Assembly: GCA_039985655.1 (NCBI GenBank)
Contig: JBDWSF010000035.1
Coordinates: 62,001-126,000, forward strand
Direction: 5' to 3'
Source: Postechiella sp039985655
GTDB taxonomy: Bacteria > Bacteroidota > Bacteroidia > Flavobacteriales > Flavobacteriaceae
Length of the DNA: 64,000 nt
Each line of letters begins with the position of its first letter. Position 1 is the stretch's first letter. Below are positions 1-9,179 of the stretch, one piece after another. A program made the position numbers and the translations under genes. The notes beneath the pieces were generated by a model. It searched no databases, was not told the origin of the DNA, and was given only the letters and a program-made list of their open reading frames with translations.

Positions 1-972
1 ACAACTTATGTTACGTTTATGGTAGCGATGGGAACCTCTCTTGCAGATAGAGCTTGGGGAGCAGAAAGTGCAGTATATAGAGTAGCAGGCGTGTTAAATG
101 TTATTGGAGGTTGGTTCTTTACGGCCTTAAGTGCCTTTACTGCTGCAGCGTTAGTCGCTTATTTATTAAACCTTAATTTAGAAGTTATGTTTCCTCTTTT
201 ATTGGTTACAGCTTTTGGATTATTAATTAGAAGCTCAATAGTTCATAATAGAAAATCTAAAGAAGAAAAAGCAGAGGATAGTTTAAAAGAAACTGGAAGT
301 AGTTCTGTACAAGGTGTTATTCTTGAAAGCGCTAGTAATATTTCAAATGTTGTAAAACGTGGAAATAGAATTTACAGTAATGCTGTAAAAGGTTTAGCTA
401 AACAAGATTTAACACTTCTTAAAAAGAATAAAAAGCAAGTTGCTAAATTGGTTGCTGAAGTTGATGACTTAAGAGATAATATTTTCTATTTTATTAAAAA
501 CTTAGACGAAACTAGTTTACGAGCAAGTAGCTTTTATATTAATATATTAGGTTATTTACAGGATATGACACAATCTTTAGAATACATTTCTAAAGTAAGT
601 CATAAGCATATTAACAATAATCACAAGAAATTAAAATTTAACCAAATAAAAGAATTAAAACAAGTTGATAATTCAATAGAAGTATTATTTAATGATACTA
701 AAAAGGCTTTTGATTCTAAATCTTTTGAACAAATAGGAAATATATTAAAAGGGAAAAATGAAGTTTTTAATTTATTAACTGAAAAAATTCAAAAGCAGGT
801 TGAACGCACGCGTACAGAAGAATCTAGTCCTAAAAACACGACGCTTTATTTTGGATTGTTATTAGAAACAAAAGATTTACTTACTGCAACAATGAATCTT
901 TTAGAGGAATATCATAACGCACACGATGCTTCAGTAGAACCAGCGACTATTTCTAGTCCAGGAGAAGAATAA
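1..972 (+). CDS. Inorganic phosphate transporter, C-terminal part (5' end outside window)
   Basis: The reading frame is open from base 1, so the gene starts upstream of the window and 323 residues are visible. The first 75 or so residues hold the motif FMVAMGTSLADRAWG and two hydrophobic helices, as at the end of the membrane domain of Bacteroidota PiT/PHO4-type phosphate transporters of roughly 750 residues. The remaining 230 or so residues are charged and helical, compatible with a cytoplasmic PhoU-like domain. The expected role is phosphate uptake at the inner membrane. A Na/Pi-cotransporter of another family is the main alternative. A strong hairpin terminator follows the stop. Confidence 0.72.
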   Translation, partial: TTYVTFMVAMGTSLADRAWGAESAVYRVAGVLNVIGGWFFTALSAFTAAALVAYLLNLNLEVMFPLLLVTAFGLLIRSSIVHNRKSKEEKAEDSLKETGSSSVQGVILESASNISNVVKRGNRIYSNAVKGLAKQDLTLLKKNKKQVAKLVAEVDDLRDNIFYFIKNLDETSLRASSFYINILGYLQDMTQSLEYISKVSHKHINNNHKKLKFNQIKELKQVDNSIEVLFNDTKKAFDSKSFEQIGNILKGKNEVFNLLTEKIQKQVERTRTEESSPKNTTLYFGLLLETKDLLTATMNLLEEYHNAHDASVEPATISSPGEE

Positions 973-992
973 TTTAATGTATTAATAAGATT

Positions 993-1022
993 AAAAACAC
1001 CTTCTTTTGAAGGTGTTTTTTT
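993..1022 (+). terminator. Rho-independent terminator after phosphate transporter gene
   Basis: A perfect 12-bp stem (993-1004 pairs with 1009-1020) with a TTTT loop runs into a T tract, 20 bases after the stop. Confidence 0.9.
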
Positions 1023-1155
1023 GTGCAAAAAACATTTGTGAAATAGGCTATAATACCCTTTTCTTTAGTACGTTTTATCAAAGAATAATCAGTTATAATA
1101 CCTTATTTTTGCCGTGAAATTTATATAAATACGTTTTATTATGCCTTTAAATTCG

Positions 1156-1182
1156 TTGAACTTATAATTGGTATTATTTTTG
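1156..1182 (+). promoter_or_regulatory. Candidate flavobacterial promoter of the TonB-dependent receptor gene
   Basis: TTG at 1156-1158 and TATTTTTG at 1175-1182 match the flavobacterial -33/-7 pattern (TTG, TAnnTTTG) with a 16-base spacer, slightly short. A second TATTTTTG lies at 1104-1111. The start codon is about 50 bases further on. Confidence 0.5.
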
Positions 1183-1233
1183 CAGACAAAGTAAATTTTC
1201 AACAAAACTAAACAGGCCAAACGGAAACAAATT

Positions 1234-3816
1234 ATGACGACGAAATTATTAGTATTAATGGTATTTACTTTTTTAGGAATAGTGAATACATTTGCCCAAA
1301 AAGGAAGTATTTCTGGTGTTGTTATAGATAATGATTCTAAAGAAACAGTGCCTTTTGCAACGGTAGTTATTCTAGATTCAGAATCTTCTGAAACCATTAC
1401 GGGAACTATTTCTGCCGATAACGGAACTTTCAATATTGAAAACCTTGGTTTTGGAAATTACAGCTTGCAAGTATCGTTTATCGGTTACCAAACGATAACG
1501 TTAAAAAACATAACGCTTACCAAGGTGATACCTGATGTTGTTTTTGGGAATATTATGTTACAACCACAATTAGAATCTTTAAATACTGTAACCGTTAAAG
1601 CTCAAACCAAAACAGTATCTTCAAAAATAGATAGAAAAGTATATAGCGCTAGCGATTTTGCAACGGCGAAAGGCGGTAATGCTGCCGATGTTTTAAATAA
1701 ATTACCTTCTATTTCGGTAGATCCTAACGGAGATATTTCAGTAAGAGGAACTTCAGATTTTATGGTGTATTTAAACGGAAAGCCAACAAATATAAAACCT
1801 TCTGTTTTACTTGGTCAAATTCAATCGAATACTATTAGTAAAATCGATGTGATTACAGTTCCTACAGCGCGTTATGATGCGCAAGGAAAAGGCGGAATCA
1901 TTAATATCACAACTAAAAAGAATACAAGTCAAGGTTTATCTGTTTCTGTTAATGGATTATTAGGCGGCTCACCATGGGCTAACTTAACCGATACATATAG
2001 TGGTCATAAATTAAAGGATGATCGTTACGGCGGCGGTTTCAATTTAACCTACGGAAAGAAAAACTATACCTTTTACGGTGGTTTTAATTACAATATGAAA
2101 AATGTAAACGGAAAACGTTCTGGAGAAGCTCGCGTTTTTGTTGATGATATTAAAGGTGATTTCTTTCATATGAATGCTAAAGATGGTGAACGCCCAGAAT
2201 GGTATGAAAATTATACTGCAAACGCTGGGATAGATTTTGATTTATCTGAGACTAAAAAATTATCATTTTCATATTTCTACGGCGATAGAAATGAAGGTAG
2301 AGCTGCTTATTACATTTACAATACGTTTTTTGCAGATGCTGACGGGTCGAACAAAGGTGCAGGGTCGGAACAATTTATGTATAACCCAAATGTTGATAAT
2401 AGATATGGTAAATACAGTACCTTCAATATAGATTACTCGGCAACATTAGCAAATAACGCTAGCTTTAAAGTGGCTGCAGCTTACGAAAGTTCTAAATTAA
2501 GTAGAGAATTAAATAACAAAAACTTTTTCTACGACTCAAGAGCAGATGTTGATAACGACGTTGCTAATGATTACGCTAATGCAAACCAAGCAGATAATTA
2601 TTCTTTGTCTGACAGCACACCTTTAAAAGGTTTACGTTTTGCGGTAGATTACGAAAAACAAATTGACGATGCCAGTTCGTTTGGCACGGGGGCTCAAGTG
2701 CAGTATACAAATATTGATGGCTCGTTTAACTTCGACAATACTTTAGTTGTTAAAGATTTAGATAACACAATAGATTTAACACGGACAGTTTATGCTGCCT
2801 ATGTCGACTATTCTGCAACTAGAGGAGATTTTAGTTATATTTTTGGGGTGAGAGCAGAGTACGGTGATCAATCATTAGAAAATGGGAAAACAGATTACGT
2901 TCCAATTTTTGGAACAGATTTAAAAGAAAACTATGCTCAAGAAAAGTTAGACTTGTTTCCTTCAGCGCATATTAGTTATGATCTAGGCAATAAAAATAAA
3001 TTAACTCTAGGAGGAAGTCGGAGAATTAACCGTGCTTCAGTTACTAAGTTAGCACCGTTTTTATACCGTCGTCACTTCGAAGTTTACGTTGTTGGCGATC
3101 CAGAATTAGAAGCAGAATATTTAAACAATGCAGAGCTTACATACGATACGTCTATTGGCAAACATACTTTTAGTTTAACTGGTTTTTACAGAGGCACAGA
3201 CAACACGGTGTTTAGAGTAAACACCGTAACAACAGCAACCGAAAACCCAGATTTGAATGCGATTTTAGGAGAAGATGTTCTTATTCGTTCTTACACAAAT
3301 GCGGGGAATTCTTCATCTTTAGGAGCAGAATTAAATGCAAATATCGTAGCAAGTTCTTTTGCTAAATTCTTTATAGGCGCTTCTTTGTACAACTATCAAA
3401 TAGAAGGTGATGTCTTTGGATTTGCTGTAGATCAAAACAGTACAAACTGGTCTTTAAAAGCAAATGCAAACTTTACAATATCAAATAACTTAAAATTTAA
3501 TTACGATTTTAGTAGACGTTCTAACACCGTAACATCTCAAGGTCAAAATGACGCCTTTACGGTATCTAACATTGCTTTAAGTTATCAACCGTCTTCGGCA
3601 TGGGATATTTCATTAAGAGGACTAGATATTTTTGCTCAAAACGATCAAGGGTTAGACACGAATGCGTTTAATGCTTCAGGTCAACAAATTTTCTACCAAG
3701 AGACATTGTATGAAAGAAATGGACCAATCGTTGAATTAGGTCTTACTTATTCGCTTAACATGAAGGGAAAAAAGAAGAAAGCAAAAGATTTTCAAGGAAA
3801 TAAACACTTTAAATAA
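1234..3816 (+). CDS. TonB-dependent receptor with carboxypeptidase-regulatory-like N-terminus
   Basis: An 860-residue outer-membrane receptor. Residues 1-21 form a signal peptide ending FAQ. Residues about 24-110 are a carboxypeptidase-D-regulatory-like beta-sandwich, beginning GSISGVVIDNDSKETVPFAT. Residues about 135-225 are the plug, with GGNAADVLNKLPSISV and ISVRGTSDFMVYLNGKP. The rest is a strand-rich 22-stranded-type barrel. This arrangement fits the Bacteroidota outer-membrane-beta-barrel group rather than SusC: there is no SusD partner nearby and no SusC-type signature. The substrate is unknown. The next gene, ppnP, follows after 9 bases and may be co-transcribed. Confidence 0.9.
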   Translation: MTTKLLVLMVFTFLGIVNTFAQKGSISGVVIDNDSKETVPFATVVILDSESSETITGTISADNGTFNIENLGFGNYSLQVSFIGYQTITLKNITLTKVIPDVVFGNIMLQPQLESLNTVTVKAQTKTVSSKIDRKVYSASDFATAKGGNAADVLNKLPSISVDPNGDISVRGTSDFMVYLNGKPTNIKPSVLLGQIQSNTISKIDVITVPTARYDAQGKGGIINITTKKNTSQGLSVSVNGLLGGSPWANLTDTYSGHKLKDDRYGGGFNLTYGKKNYTFYGGFNYNMKNVNGKRSGEARVFVDDIKGDFFHMNAKDGERPEWYENYTANAGIDFDLSETKKLSFSYFYGDRNEGRAAYYIYNTFFADADGSNKGAGSEQFMYNPNVDNRYGKYSTFNIDYSATLANNASFKVAAAYESSKLSRELNNKNFFYDSRADVDNDVANDYANANQADNYSLSDSTPLKGLRFAVDYEKQIDDASSFGTGAQVQYTNIDGSFNFDNTLVVKDLDNTIDLTRTVYAAYVDYSATRGDFSYIFGVRAEYGDQSLENGKTDYVPIFGTDLKENYAQEKLDLFPSAHISYDLGNKNKLTLGGSRRINRASVTKLAPFLYRRHFEVYVVGDPELEAEYLNNAELTYDTSIGKHTFSLTGFYRGTDNTVFRVNTVTTATENPDLNAILGEDVLIRSYTNAGNSSSLGAELNANIVASSFAKFFIGASLYNYQIEGDVFGFAVDQNSTNWSLKANANFTISNNLKFNYDFSRRSNTVTSQGQNDAFTVSNIALSYQPSSAWDISLRGLDIFAQNDQGLDTNAFNASGQQIFYQETLYERNGPIVELGLTYSLNMKGKKKKAKDFQGNKHFK

Positions 3817-3825
3817 AATAAATAT

Positions 3826-4107
3826 ATGATTTCTGCAAACGAATATTTTGATGGTAACGTAAAATCGTTAGGCTACAAGTCTGCAACAGGTAATTCTACT
3901 GTTGGCGTCATGGAAGTTGGCGAATATGAATTCGGAACGTCTACACACGAAACGATGATTGTTGTTGAAGGAGAAATGACGGTTAAATTGCCTAATGCTG
4001 ATGAATGGAAAACTTTTAAAACTGGTGAAGCTTACGAAATTGAAGCTAACGAAAAATTTCAGGTAAAAGTTTCTGAACAAACGGCTTATTTATGCCAGTA
4101 TAAATAA
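3826..4107 (+). CDS. ppnP: Pyrimidine/purine nucleoside phosphorylase PpnP
   Basis: A 93-residue single-domain cupin, almost the same length as E. coli PpnP (YaiE, 94 residues). Family hallmarks are visible: NEYF at the N-terminus with VKSLGY, VGVMEVGEYEF, the cupin segment EMTVKLPNADEW, and the C-terminal AYLCQYK, which matches the SYLCRYL ending of the E. coli protein. The family splits nucleosides with phosphate into the base and ribose-1-phosphate with broad specificity. It starts 9 bases after the receptor gene on the same strand, so co-transcription is likely. The functional link to the receptor is unclear. Confidence 0.92.
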   Translation: MISANEYFDGNVKSLGYKSATGNSTVGVMEVGEYEFGTSTHETMIVVEGEMTVKLPNADEWKTFKTGEAYEIEANEKFQVKVSEQTAYLCQYK

Positions 4108-4115
4108 AATAAAAA

Positions 4116-4243
4116 AGAGACTGTCTAAGAAGTCTAAATTGTTGAGCTTGTCGAAACCTATTATTGATTATCAATAAGTTGATGTGTTTTGACAAGCCCA
4201 ATATAACTACTCATTTTTACTTTTAGACAGCTTCTTCTTATGC
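4116..4243. repeat. Palindromic element, copy 1 (3' of lyase gene 1)
   Basis: About 130 bp with ends forming an imperfect inverted repeat (AGAGACTGTCTAAGAAGT on the left, TACTTTTAGACAGCTTCT on the right). The inside contains TTGAGCTTGTCGAAAC and an AT-rich centre. It is the reverse complement of the copies at 9579-9716 and 12974-13120. Each copy lies directly beyond the stop codon of a lyase gene, so it may also end transcription. It resembles a small non-autonomous (MITE-like) element. Confidence 0.75.
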
Positions 4244-4254
4244 GGTATAATACT

Positions 4255-5814
4255 TTATAATTTAATAATTTTTTTAGTTAAATTTTGCGTTTTACTATTT
4301 ACTTTTAAAATATAAATACCACTATTTAATTTAGATAAATCTAAATTAACTTCTTTTTCTTCTTTATTTGGTTTAGTTTCTATCACTTTTTGACCATTAA
4401 TAGCATATAATGCTATAGCTGTTTCTTGGTCATAATTACCACTAAGCTTAATATTAAGGTTGTTTTCTACAGGATTTGGGAACACACTTAAAGCATCTAA
4501 ATTGTCTTCCAATTGTTCCGTGTCAATTTTTAGTTCAGATTTTTTTGCTGTGCTTACATCATCAAATCTCCATTGTTGATTTTGATTTGTTGAACTTGAA
4601 GTCCATAGGTAAACATTTTGATTACTCAAACCTCCATTACCTCCATCTAATGAGAAATTTGTTCCTCGTTTTTGCAAACGATAATGCCCATTTCCAGCAT
4701 CTATTTTTTCCCATTGTTGGTCGTTATCGGATGCATCACATACTTGCATTGTAACATTTTGTGCATTAGCACCACCAGAACCGCCATCCATGCAATAACC
4801 AGAATTCAATTTTTCATAAGAATAATAACCCCCACCACGGCTTATTTCAGTCCAGGTTAAATTATTGTGAGTTATATTAGTATATAGTTTGACAGAACGA
4901 CCATTAAGCCCACTATTAGTTCCTCCTCCATTGATGGCAAAGCCGGTTGAATTTCGTTTAACTAACTTAAAGTCACCGCCACTACTAGTACTGCCTCCAT
5001 CTGGATCTACAATATCATACCCGTTTGAACCAACATAAACGCTAACATCATCGTAAGAAACTGTTCTTTCTTCACCATTCATATGCCCATCGAAACTATG
5101 GCTTGATGAGTAATAAGTTTGAGCTGTACTCGCATTCACGAGAAAATTATATTGTCCAAATGAAGGTCCAAGGCAATAAGCGCCGCCAGTCTGGCCATTA
5201 GAAGTCTGAGTCCCCCAGCCGATTGTCTGGTTTGACTTATCCAATTTTAGAACATCATCTACCCAAATCTGAACGATACCCTTATTATATTCAGCTAATT
5301 TAATACGAATAATAATTTTTTTATATGTGTTTCTTGTAAAATTGTCATCGACAAGATAGTCTTGCTCAGCTGCAACACTATTATATCGATGTTGCCAAGT
5401 TAGCTCACCTCCATTGTTTCCATCAAATTTAAGCATTGCCATATGGTTACCTGATCCACTAGAATTAATACCCCAAATCTGCATTAAAGCAGCCTCTGTA
5501 TTGGTGTTGTTTGCCATATAATTACTGTCAACATTGAGCATAAAACCTGTCCAGAATTCTTGAGTCCAGGTTACATTATTCGTTAGATTGAATTGTGATT
5601 TTCTGCCAGAGTTAGTGCCATTATAATCATCTTCATCCCAAGTGGTTTTTACGCGTTGGTTTAGAACCTTAACTCTATTCTCTTGTTCTGTTTTTCCAAC
5701 CTTAAATGGCCCCCATAGTCCATCATTAAAATCATGCGATTCAGTCTGAGCATTTAAGCTACTGGTCAACCCTAAGCATAGGGCAAATGCACTTAAGCAA
5801 AATAATTTTTTCAT
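4255..5814 (-). CDS. Secreted polysaccharide lyase (PL20/heparinase-I-like fold) with ricin-type lectin and T9SS tail, copy 1
   Basis: 519 residues. Residues 1-22 are a signal peptide. Residues about 25-262 form a jelly-roll lyase domain with DFNDG, TTWDEDDYNG, LTWQHRY, IWVDDVLKL and a closing YDDVSVYVG, as in the Pfam polysaccharide-lyase family that contains PL13 and PL20. After a GGSTSSGG linker, residues about 275-412 carry three QxW-type repeats (the first has LTW, then QQW, QQW), a ricin-type beta-trefoil that probably binds sugar. Residues about 440-519 are a type A T9SS sorting domain (VFPNPVENN, LNSGIYILKV). It is a paralogue of the lyase at 13163-14716, but its lectin is clearly more divergent. 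Glucuronan or another uronate polymer is the likely substrate; this is inferred. Confidence 0.8.
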   Translation of the reverse strand: MKKLFCLSAFALCLGLTSSLNAQTESHDFNDGLWGPFKVGKTEQENRVKVLNQRVKTTWDEDDYNGTNSGRKSQFNLTNNVTWTQEFWTGFMLNVDSNYMANNTNTEAALMQIWGINSSGSGNHMAMLKFDGNNGGELTWQHRYNSVAAEQDYLVDDNFTRNTYKKIIIRIKLAEYNKGIVQIWVDDVLKLDKSNQTIGWGTQTSNGQTGGAYCLGPSFGQYNFLVNASTAQTYYSSSHSFDGHMNGEERTVSYDDVSVYVGSNGYDIVDPDGGSTSSGGDFKLVKRNSTGFAINGGGTNSGLNGRSVKLYTNITHNNLTWTEISRGGGYYSYEKLNSGYCMDGGSGGANAQNVTMQVCDASDNDQQWEKIDAGNGHYRLQKRGTNFSLDGGNGGLSNQNVYLWTSSSTNQNQQWRFDDVSTAKKSELKIDTEQLEDNLDALSVFPNPVENNLNIKLSGNYDQETAIALYAINGQKVIETKPNKEEKEVNLDLSKLNSGIYILKVNSKTQNLTKKIIKL

Positions 5815-5895
5815 TTTTAAGTTAATTTTAAGTTAAAAAGATATAGTTAGTTAAATCGTTAAGTTGTAAATATATATCTATAATAAAATTTTAAT

Positions 5896-5947
5896 TATAA
5901 AAATTAGATCTATAAGTATAATTTATAGGTCATTTTTGTATTAAAAA
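5896..5947. repeat. Operator-like palindrome block, copy upstream of lyase 1
   Basis: Contains GTATAATTTATAG, one base off the 13-bp palindrome CTATAATTTATAG, preceded by a half-conserved GGTC-like site and followed by GGTCATTTTTGTATT. The same block occurs at 8738, 11980, 12109, 14802, 14971 and 15066, always between a lyase gene and a real or decayed ompA gene. It lies about 85 bases upstream of the lyase start, so a regulatory role is possible but unproven. Confidence 0.55.
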
Positions 5948-6124
5948 GCTTTTTTTTGTAAATGATTTTACTTACTTATATTTTTATTGTCTAGTATTAA
6001 TGAATTTAGAAGATTTTTGAAACAGGTATAATTATGTTTTGTACGTAAATGTTTTAAACTGAAAATTTTATTATTAACCTGAGTTTGATTAATGATGTAT
6101 TTATAAAACACTTCTATTCAAAAC

Positions 6125-6290
6125 ATTATTTTATTGTCAGGTTGAGTATTTCGGCTACGCTCAGCATAAACTAAAGTCGAAACCTCATTATTATTTATGA
6201 TTTGAAGATCTTTCGACAAGCTTCGCTCGCTACATTCAAAACAAAATACATTTTGTTTTTTACTAATGCTCAAGGTGACATATGATTATA
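6125..6290. repeat. Dispersed GAGCTTGTCGAAA-type repeat inserted in the decayed ompA copy
   Basis: Holds several short inverted pieces typical of dispersed flavobacterial repeats: CAGGTTGAG, TTTCGGCTACGCTCAGC, GTCGAAACCTC, TTTCGACAAGCTTCGCTCG and CTCAAGGTGACATA. It separates the upstream part of the decayed ompA copy (around 6040-6080) from its coding remnant (6340-6465), which suggests insertion into that copy. Confidence 0.45.
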
Positions 6291-6339
6291 CTTTGAAAGT
6301 AAGTAGTTTGTTGTTAGATGGTTAGTGTTATCTCTCAGG

Positions 6340-6465
6340 TTATTAGCTACCCTCACTTTTTCTTGTGTTTCAAAAAAGAAATATTTAGAGTTAGAATATC
6401 AAAATGGTAATAACACGTATTGTTATTCTCCCATACATTGACAAGTTTTTGTTTTAATGACTTAT
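6340..6465 (+). pseudogene. Decayed copy of the OmpA lipoprotein gene, 5' end joined to 3' end
   Basis: Bases 6345-6405 closely match the signal-peptide region of the intact gene at 15247 (shared TTTTTCTTGTGTTTCAAAAA and the following codons for KKYL-LE). The next bases, 6410-6465, match its last codons (cgtattgttattctycc, acattgacaagtt). Some 750 bases of the middle are missing and the two parts are out of frame. The terminator of the intact gene is also mirrored directly after it (6478-6518). Confidence 0.8.
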
Positions 6466-6477
6466 AATTGTTATAAA

Positions 6478-6518
6478 TAAAAAAAGCACCTTAATTTTAA
6501 ATTAAGATGCTTTTTACA
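6478..6518. terminator. Bidirectional terminator between decayed ompA copy and lyase 2
   Basis: An AAAAAGCACCTTAATTT / AAATTAAGATGCTTTTT hairpin with T or A tracts on both sides, usable by the lyase gene ending at 6532. It resembles the ompA terminator at 16121-16156 and so is probably inherited from the duplicated unit. Confidence 0.8.
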
Positions 6519-6531
6519 AAAGAGAATAACT

Positions 6532-8394
6532 TTATAATTTAACAATTTTTTTAGTGAAATTTTGTGTTTTACTACTTGCTTTTAAAATATAAATACCACT
6601 ATTTAGTTTAGATAAATCTAACCTGACTTCTTCTCCGTTTGGTTTAGTTTCTATCACTTTTTGACCATTAATAGCATATAATGTTACAGATGTTTCTTGG
6701 CTGTAATTATCATTAAATTCAATAGTAAGTTCATTTTCTACTGGGTTTGGATATATGCTAAAAGCATCTAAATTAGCTTCCAATTGTTCCACACTAGATT
6801 TTTTTCCAGACTTTTTTGATGTTAAGCTACTAAATAGCCACTGTTGGTTGTAATTGGTAGTGCTATTAGTATACAAATACACACTTTGATTGTTTCCACC
6901 ACCATGATTACCATCAATAGAATAACTAGAGGAATTACGTTTTTGTAAACGATAATGGCCACTGCCTGTAGAGATTTTTTTCCAATGTTGGTTTTGTTGT
7001 GTATCAATACGCGTATACAACTTAACATTATTTTTATTGTCACCACCATTGCCACCATCTATGCAAAAATTGGTGCCGTTTTTTAGATAAGAATAGTAGC
7101 CATTTCCACGGTCAATTTCAACCCACTGTTGGTTTATATTGCTTGCGTCCTGAGCATACAACTTAACATCATTATTATTTGCGCCACCATTGCCACCATC
7201 AAGCGCATAACCAGTAGAATTACGTTTTCTCATTGTAACGATAGGGCCGAGAGTATGAGTAAGTGTGCCTAAGCCTGGGTGATCACTATTGAAAGATTCG
7301 GGTTGACTGTAGCCATTAAAATTACTATCATTAGGGTCCCCTGTATCTGAGATCACTTCAGCTGTGAAAGGGTGCGCCTTACCTGCACGTGTGAATAATG
7401 AAGATGCCATAACGTAAATAGGTGAAAAATCTCCTCGATCTTCCTCACTAATAAAACCATTATTCATCCAGGTATGTGTTTGATTACATGGGTTCGGTAC
7501 ATTATTTGTCCAAGAAACATTATTTCCAAGATTGTATTCAGCGGTATATTCCATTCCAGCAACAAGTCTGTCATTTGAATAACTTACTAAATCTACGCCC
7601 TGATTCCATGCAATTAGAGCAGGTTCTACCAAATGAGCAATACCGCCTTGAGTATGTCCCTGATCTCTTTCACTTTCGAAACATTGACCATCTGAGTTTA
7701 TAATATATTGTGTAACTCCTGCACATCCATCAGTAGTATCAGTAAAACCAAATTTATAGGCATCAATTGCAGCATTAAACATCGTGTTGTCATCACAAAA
7801 AATAGCCATTGACATATTCCCTGCGACACAAGAGGTCCCCCAGTTCATTGAACGACTTCCACCAGTACTAGTAACAGGGTAAACTACGTTTTTAAACCAA
7901 GTTTTTGCGCTGTTAATATTGGATGTAGACCAACCAGATCCTCCATTGAATCCATGTGCAAGAATTTCTGCAGCATTGGCCATTTTGTTTGAGGCAATAC
8001 CTTGCCTAAGTGGGGTGTTGCCATGATTAAATCCTGTAACCGTATTAACCCAATCATTAATAATATCAATTCCTGCAGTTGCATAAGCTTGATTACCTGA
8101 TGCAACCCATTTTATGGCCAACATATAAGCTGCATGTCCATCAGCTTGAAAAATTCCCTGATTTGTAATCGTAGATACTACGGATGCCGAATAATTCTCA
8201 TCTGCATCCTCATTTTCCATTGCAAGCCAAGCGCTATACCATGGCTCCTCTTGTGCTGAGACTTTGTCTCTAATAAACGTTAACTCATCTTGTGTTAACC
8301 ACCCTCCAGGGTGGGTTAATTGAGCATAAGAACTTGTAACACCCAGTAGTGCTATAAGTGTTAAAATAAAGTTTGTTTTCATTGTTTTGATCAT
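6532..8394 (-). CDS. Secreted alginate-lyase-domain protein (alpha-toroid, PL38/PL5-like) with ricin-type lectin and T9SS tail, copy 1
   Basis: 620 residues. A signal peptide ends SSYAQ near residue 25. Residues about 26-385 form a helical toroid of the alginate-lyase domain type, with HPGGWLT, NKMANAAEILAHG, MNWGTSCVAGN and RDQGHTQGG; the latter two hold the Asn and His/Gln-rich motifs expected near the active site. Residues about 390-520 are a ricin-type beta-trefoil with three QxW repeats (QQW, QHW, QQW). Residues about 540-620 are a T9SS type A sorting domain (IYPNPVENEL, LNSGIYILKA). Assignment to PL38 is tentative; PL5, PL17 and PL39 share the fold. Characterised PL38-type enzymes cut glucuronan or alginate. 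Its near-twin is at 9746-11584. Confidence 0.8.
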   Translation of the reverse strand: MIKTMKTNFILTLIALLGVTSSYAQLTHPGGWLTQDELTFIRDKVSAQEEPWYSAWLAMENEDADENYSASVVSTITNQGIFQADGHAAYMLAIKWVASGNQAYATAGIDIINDWVNTVTGFNHGNTPLRQGIASNKMANAAEILAHGFNGGSGWSTSNINSAKTWFKNVVYPVTSTGGSRSMNWGTSCVAGNMSMAIFCDDNTMFNAAIDAYKFGFTDTTDGCAGVTQYIINSDGQCFESERDQGHTQGGIAHLVEPALIAWNQGVDLVSYSNDRLVAGMEYTAEYNLGNNVSWTNNVPNPCNQTHTWMNNGFISEEDRGDFSPIYVMASSLFTRAGKAHPFTAEVISDTGDPNDSNFNGYSQPESFNSDHPGLGTLTHTLGPIVTMRKRNSTGYALDGGNGGANNNDVKLYAQDASNINQQWVEIDRGNGYYSYLKNGTNFCIDGGNGGDNKNNVKLYTRIDTQQNQHWKKISTGSGHYRLQKRNSSSYSIDGNHGGGNNQSVYLYTNSTTNYNQQWLFSSLTSKKSGKKSSVEQLEANLDAFSIYPNPVENELTIEFNDNYSQETSVTLYAINGQKVIETKPNGEEVRLDLSKLNSGIYILKASSKTQNFTKKIVKL

Positions 8395-8737
8395 AATATA
8401 TATTAATTAAGTTAATAAAATTCTTTTTTATCCTGACTCACCTCGGCGTAATAAAAGCCTGTTAATCAATAATAAAGCCCTATGCCATGCACACAATTAA
8501 AATTATAGAGAGATTACCTTTCACGGTATAATTATATTGAGCCGTTTTATGAACTCTTAAAAGGCTTTAAGCAGATTCAACTCAATGTTTTATTCGGTCC
8601 AAATCTTATTGCTTATGTAAAAGATCTAGACGAATAAATTTTAATGTAGTTGTTGTTTGTTATTGGTAACAACATAAACAATGGTTATTGTTTTCTATTT
8701 TTAGTTAGAAAAGATATAATTTAATAAAAATATTCAG
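8395..8737. other. Long leader region upstream of lyase 2 (no gene seen)
   Basis: 343 bases with no convincing gene. It is homologous to 11585-11979 upstream of the twin lyase: both share the 20-base stretch next to the start codon, AGAGAGATTAC, TATAATTATATTGA and CTAGACGAATAAATTTTAATG. On the plus strand 8539-8637 stays open for 32 codons and ends at a TAA, but its counterpart in the twin region is disrupted, so it is probably not coding. A long 5' leader is the simplest reading. Confidence 0.45.
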
Positions 8738-8790
8738 TATAAAAATTAGGTCAATAACTATAATTTATAGATCATTTTTTGTATTAAAAA
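8738..8790. repeat. Operator-like palindrome block, copy upstream of lyase 2
   Basis: Contains the exact palindrome CTATAATTTATAG, preceded by AGGTCAATAA and followed by GATCATTTTTTGTATT. On the minus strand a TATCTTTT box (plus-strand AAAAGATA, near 8709) lies downstream of it in the direction of the lyase, a possible -7 element with one mismatch to TAnnTTTG. Confidence 0.55.
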
Positions 8791-8881
8791 TCTTTGAATG
8801 GTAGATATTTTACTTACTTAAATTTCTGTAATCTAGTTTTAATGGTTTTAAAACATTTTTAATATGTTTTTATTGTATTTT

Positions 8882-8972
8882 GTAAGTAAATATTTTAAAT
8901 ATAAAATTTATTATTAGTAAGCCTCATTTTTCTTGTGTTTCAAAAAAATACTTGGAGGTAGAATATTAAAAT
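8882..8972 (+). pseudogene. Decayed 5' end of an OmpA lipoprotein gene copy
   Basis: Matches the upstream region and first codons of the intact ompA gene (15215-15340): GTAAATATTTTAAAT, then after a roughly 30-base deletion TTTTTCTTGTGTTTCAAAAA, ATACTTGG and the following lysine/leucine codons. Start codon, frame and the remainder of the gene are lost; an IS3 remnant follows. Confidence 0.75.
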
Positions 8973-9179
8973 ATTTTAACATATGGATAATTGTGGAATC
9001 TACTTGAACTTCTAAACTTGTTTAGTGCTTTGTTTGATTTTTTTGAGAGAGATGTAGCTTGAAAAATAAGAATTATATTTTTTTGGGACGCTTGATAGAA
9101 TCATTGTTTTCTGATGTTTTCATTACACTAATTTTTTTAAGTGTATCTCTATTTTAAGACAGGGCAATATTAAAAGTAG

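Noticed and set aside
1089..1433. Minus-strand frame overlapping the start of the TonB-dependent receptor
   Set aside because: It is the shadow of the receptor gene and its promoter region, without protein-like features.
8539..8637. Open frame PFYELLKGFKQ ending in a stop as a conserved leader peptide of lyase 2
   Set aside because: The homologous region before lyase 3 does not keep the frame, so coding conservation is absent.
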